Part shown: one piece after another, positions 6,952 through 8,819 of the stretch | Numbering within the stretch: the first letter of the stretch is position 1 | Layout of the letters: each line of letters begins with the position of its first letter | The notes under the pieces: model-generated | The model's database searches: none | Told to the model about the DNA's origin: nothing | Seen by the model: the letters and a program-made list of their open reading frames with translations, nothing else | Assembly (NCBI GenBank): GCA_045649505.1 | Contig: JAZRQA010000046.1 | Location: 1 to 8,819 of the forward strand | Source: SIG587 sp045649505 | Lineage (GTDB): Bacteria; Bacillota; Clostridia; Oscillospirales; Acutalibacteraceae | Direction: 5' to 3' | DNA: 8,819 nt | Made by a program: the position numbers and the translations under genes

Positions 6952-7575
6952 TTATTTCAACCCATTAATCTCTTTCTGTAGATTCGCTAAAAATCTTCCT
7001 GCATGAGCTCCATCCATTTGCGTATGGTGGAACTGGAATGATATTGGAAGTTCATATCTAAATAGTTTCTTTCTATATTTACCCCATATAATAAATGGGT
7101 TGTTGAAAATTCCACTATTCATACCGACAGCACCATCAATTTCAGTATCAATAATTGCTGATGTGCCAATAACCATACTATCTTCGGACAAATCTCTGTC
7201 CTGGCAAGTTTCGGCAACCTGCGTTGTGTATTTCAAATACTCCTGACTAAATGCAGTTAAATCATCCGTTTGCATAATATCACAAGAACTTACTTCATCA
7301 TCCTTATTCTTCACAATAGTGTTCACCGCAATAGTATCATACTGCATAAGTTTATCACCAACTGGAAGTATATAAAATTCTTTTACACTTACTGCTGCTT
7401 TTCCTATACAATAATCCAGTAGCATATTGAATTTCATATTTTTTCTTTTACTAACTTTAATCAAATTCGTTACATCTAAAGTCTTAAAGAAAGTAACCAT
7501 CGGATTTGGCGCTTTCATCCAGAGTTCATACGCCATATTTCTTGTTGTATCTTTTGGGTGAATTTCTCTCGCCAT
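6952..7575 (-). CDS. CatA-like O-acetyltransferase (chloramphenicol acetyltransferase family)
   Basis: Cytosolic acetyl-CoA-dependent O-acetyltransferase of the CAT fold, normally a trimer. The 207 residues are slightly shorter than classical CATs. The catalytic block is intact: FHHTQMDGAHAGRFLANLQ, with catalytic His184 and structural Asp188 in HHxxxDG. The N-terminal VTFFKTLDVTNL and the LPISFQ strand before the motif also fit. The central segment that in true CATs reads like S-x-P-W-x-x-F-T-x-F (with the transition-state serine) is replaced by GTSAIIDTEIDGAVGMNSGIF, so chloramphenicol may not be the acceptor. ATG at 7575 follows a strong AGGAGG at 5 bases. It starts 23 bases after the permease gene stops, suggesting an operon, and ends against the rlmD remnant. 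Resistance should not be assumed from the family name. Confidence 0.88.
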   Translation of the reverse strand: MAREIHPKDTTRNMAYELWMKAPNPMVTFFKTLDVTNLIKVSKRKNMKFNMLLDYCIGKAAVSVKEFYILPVGDKLMQYDTIAVNTIVKNKDDEVSSCDIMQTDDLTAFSQEYLKYTTQVAETCQDRDLSEDSMVIGTSAIIDTEIDGAVGMNSGIFNNPFIIWGKYRKKLFRYELPISFQFHHTQMDGAHAGRFLANLQKEINGLK

Positions 7576-7598
7576 AATATCCTCCTAATTCGATTATG

Positions 7599-7889
7599 CT
7601 ATAAATCAATTTTTTCAAATCTTAAACATGACACTCTGCATGAAATTACAGTCACTGCTGCATAAACTCCTACAGCCATCACCAAACTAATCACCTGCTT
7701 TGTCATGAAATCAAAATCCAGAACATTCATCCATTCTAATCCAGGTATATGATGCAGCGCTTCAGCAACTGCTATAATCGAGAAATTTGCCACAATAAAC
7801 AATATAAATGGTTTCCCTATTCCATATGCCGTTTTGAAGAACCCGCCTATGAAAACGGCATTAAAACATGCAAAAATCAGCAGCTCAAT
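7599..7889 (-). CDS. ABC-2 type transporter permease, C-terminal fragment cut at the non-bacterial junction
   Basis: The last 96 residues of a polytopic membrane protein. Reading upstream past the internal TTG at 7802, the same frame continues IELLIFACFNAVFIGGFFK, TAYGIGKPFILFIVANFS and so on, until an in-frame TGA at 7892-7890, exactly where the sequence character changes. Hydrophobic helices appear at IELLIFACFNAVFIGG, KPFILFIVANFSIIAVAEAL and VISLVMAVGVYAAVTVISC. The ending CLRFEKIDL is typical of Firmicute ABC-2 permease subunits, in which a last helix is followed by an R-F-E-K-x-D-L tail. The N-terminal half is absent because of the junction rather than obvious decay. The substrate and the partner ATPase are unknown. 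Family call is by resemblance, moderately sure. Confidence 0.68.
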   Translation of the reverse strand: MELLIFACFNAVFIGGFFKTAYGIGKPFILFIVANFSIIAVAEALHHIPGLEWMNVLDFDFMTKQVISLVMAVGVYAAVTVISCRVSCLRFEKIDL

Positions 7890-8266
7890 TCATCATACTT
7901 GTATCTTTTAGTCCATGTGATTATGCATTCCTATGCTCAAAACCTGGATCATACATAAGCATCATTTTGTTGTTCCTTGTGCACATGATTATAGCTTGTG
8001 AGGTTTGAGCCCAAACACCGTTCTTGATTTGATTGCAGTGTGTTAGTCCTTGCATGTTTAATCTGCAGAATTTGACCTTGTTCTTAATTGTTATGCTTAT
8101 GACTTGTTTACATATAAGAGGCATGTTTGTTGCTACCTTGAGCCTTTGAAGCTGACCATATGATAATTAACCTTTGCATAGCCCTGTTGAGCCTAATAAC
8201 CTGCTCTTTCGGTGACAAACCACGGAAATTAGCCCTAGCCTAATTCTACCGTCCCTTGTCAACAAC

Positions 8267-8313
8267 TAAGTTTGGGGTTGCTCCTGGAATAAGCAACCGA
8301 TTAAGTTTGGGGT
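8267..8313 (+). repeat. Direct TAAGTTTGGGGT repeats with a hairpin between them
   Basis: TAAGTTTGGGGT occurs at 8267-8278 and 8302-8313. Overlapping the first copy and reaching toward the second is a 7-bp inverted repeat, GGTTGCT (8276-8282) with AGCAACC (8292-8298). The second copy runs into GGTGGGGGT. This repeated motif is the best single sign that the segment is plant retrotransposon DNA. Confidence 0.6.
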
Positions 8314-8318
8314 GGGGG

Positions 8319-8425
8319 TACTAGAGATTTGAAAGAGTTGATATCATGAAATTTTAAAGAAAAAGACCAGTTTTTACTAAATTGGCTCTTCAAAAATAAA
8401 AGCTAATAAGACTCAATCTCTAGTA
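8319..8425. repeat. 107-bp unit bounded by perfect 11-bp inverted repeats
   Basis: TACTAGAGATT (8319-8329) is matched exactly by AATCTCTAGTA (8415-8425), enclosing 85 AT-rich bases without a gene. It begins immediately after the G-rich run. The size and termini resemble a small hairpin or MITE-like unit nested in the retrotransposon-like segment; no convincing target-site duplication is visible. Confidence 0.4.
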
Positions 8426-8648
8426 TTCTGAAAATTCATAAGAAAGAAGGGTGATACTGAAATTGTTGACAAGGATGACAAAGGTAGCCTTAATCCCATC
8501 CACTTTGAGCTCAGTCTTCCAAAATTGTCCCACCTTTACCTAAGCCCCATTACAACCCGGAAGTCCTCAGATTATGTGTTTACAAGTCATGACGTGTAAT
8601 TGATATAGAACTTGTTCAAGCCTATGATAGGTTATGCATGTATTGTGA

Positions 8649-8677
8649 TTTGAGTGAATACCGAGTAATTACTCAAA
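8649..8677. repeat. Nested palindromes
   Basis: TTTGAGT (8649-8655) pairs with ACTCAAA (8671-8677), and GAGTAATTACTC (8663-8674) is itself a perfect 12-base palindrome. Only one of the two structures can form at a time. It lies in the non-bacterial segment and no function is suggested. Confidence 0.35.
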
Positions 8678-8819
8678 AAGATAGAGAGAATGGTGAGAAG
8701 TGAGAAAGAGGAACTTGAGAATGATTGCTTTAAGATGATCCTTGTTTTTGAGCTGTAGTGTTTTGATAACGGTGGATGTTTGCAAGTATTTGTTGGACTG
8801 ATGGAAGTGTTGGAACAAA

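Larger units (their letters stand above)
7890..8819 (+). mobile_element. Non-bacterial segment resembling plant Ty3/gypsy retrotransposon non-coding DNA
   Basis: No credible gene, ribosome site or bacterial promoter-gene arrangement is seen in these 930 bases; the few open frames of 60-70 codons lack ribosome sites and any family resemblance. The text has features I associate with the region between pol and the 3' LTR of plant gypsy elements (Athila/Tat-like): two TAAGTTTGGGGT motifs, a G-rich run GGGGTGGGGG, the stretch CCTAAGCCCCATTACAACC near 8538-8556, and TG-rich spacer DNA. Neither LTR ends nor a primer-binding site could be identified, so the element is partial. It is probably a contig chimera or plant contamination (diet, host or sample) joined to bacterial DNA near 7890. 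Confidence 0.6.

Noticed and set aside
7749..7958. Plus-strand open frame of 69 codons
   Set aside because: It crosses the bacterial/plant-like junction, is antisense to the permease frame, and has no ribosome site.
7921..8124. Minus-strand open frame of 67 codons in the right segment
   Set aside because: No ribosome site or family resemblance, and it lies in DNA that looks non-bacterial.
7890..8819. Natural plant-to-bacterium transfer or a bacterial retroelement
   Set aside because: No reverse transcriptase or integrase coding is present, and the break cuts a bacterial gene sharply; a chimeric contig is simpler.
1..8819. CRISPR array, tRNA, rRNA or toxin-antitoxin locus
   Set aside because: No regularly spaced repeats, no tRNA-like cloverleaf and no rRNA sequence were seen, and no small paired genes of known toxin families.

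Overview
The window is mostly bacterial: AT-rich, densely packed DNA, ending in about 930 bases that do not look bacterial. The bacterial part suggests an anaerobic Firmicute of the Clostridia (Oscillospiraceae or Lachnospiraceae-like). The reasons are consensus sigma-A promoters, strong AGGAGG-type ribosome sites, a TTG start, and the families present (Firmicute-type cardiolipin synthase, YitT/DUF2179, CatA-like acetyltransferase). The genus cannot be set from sequence reading alone.

Left part (1-5080, plus strand): the 3' end of a cardiolipin synthase gene comes first. Next is a self-contained unit with a perfect consensus promoter, a 52-residue single-pass membrane protein and a perfect 11-bp terminator hairpin. 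A promoter with an adjoining inverted repeat then leads into a two-gene glycogen/alpha-glucan operon: glycogen phosphorylase (glgP) and, two bases after its stop, a cytosolic GH13 neopullulanase-like amylase. Together they would degrade intracellular glucan, the phosphorylase releasing glucose-1-phosphate and the GH13 enzyme hydrolysing branched or short dextrins.

Middle part (5094-7889, minus strand): after a convergent terminator come a PHP-domain metal phosphoesterase and a YitT-family membrane protein. Upstream of yitT is a gene-end fragment that reads as the C-terminus of the 23S rRNA methyltransferase RlmD/RumA, containing a 9-codon tandem repeat. It directly follows a CatA-like acetyltransferase gene, itself preceded by the 3' end of an ABC-2 type permease gene. 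The rlmD remnant beside unrelated cargo looks like the edge of an integrated or excised mobile element, because the 3' end of rumA/rlmD is a known integration site in Gram-positives.

Right part (about 7890-8819): the permease frame stops abruptly at 7890, and the rest has no credible gene. It resembles the non-coding internal region of plant Ty3/gypsy retrotransposons, with two TAAGTTTGGGGT motifs and a CCTAAGCCCCATTACAACC stretch. The simplest reading is a chimeric contig joining gut or environmental bacterial DNA to plant DNA, not a natural transfer. I found no clearly new defence or genetic system. The best leads are the rlmD scar and the small membrane protein unit.
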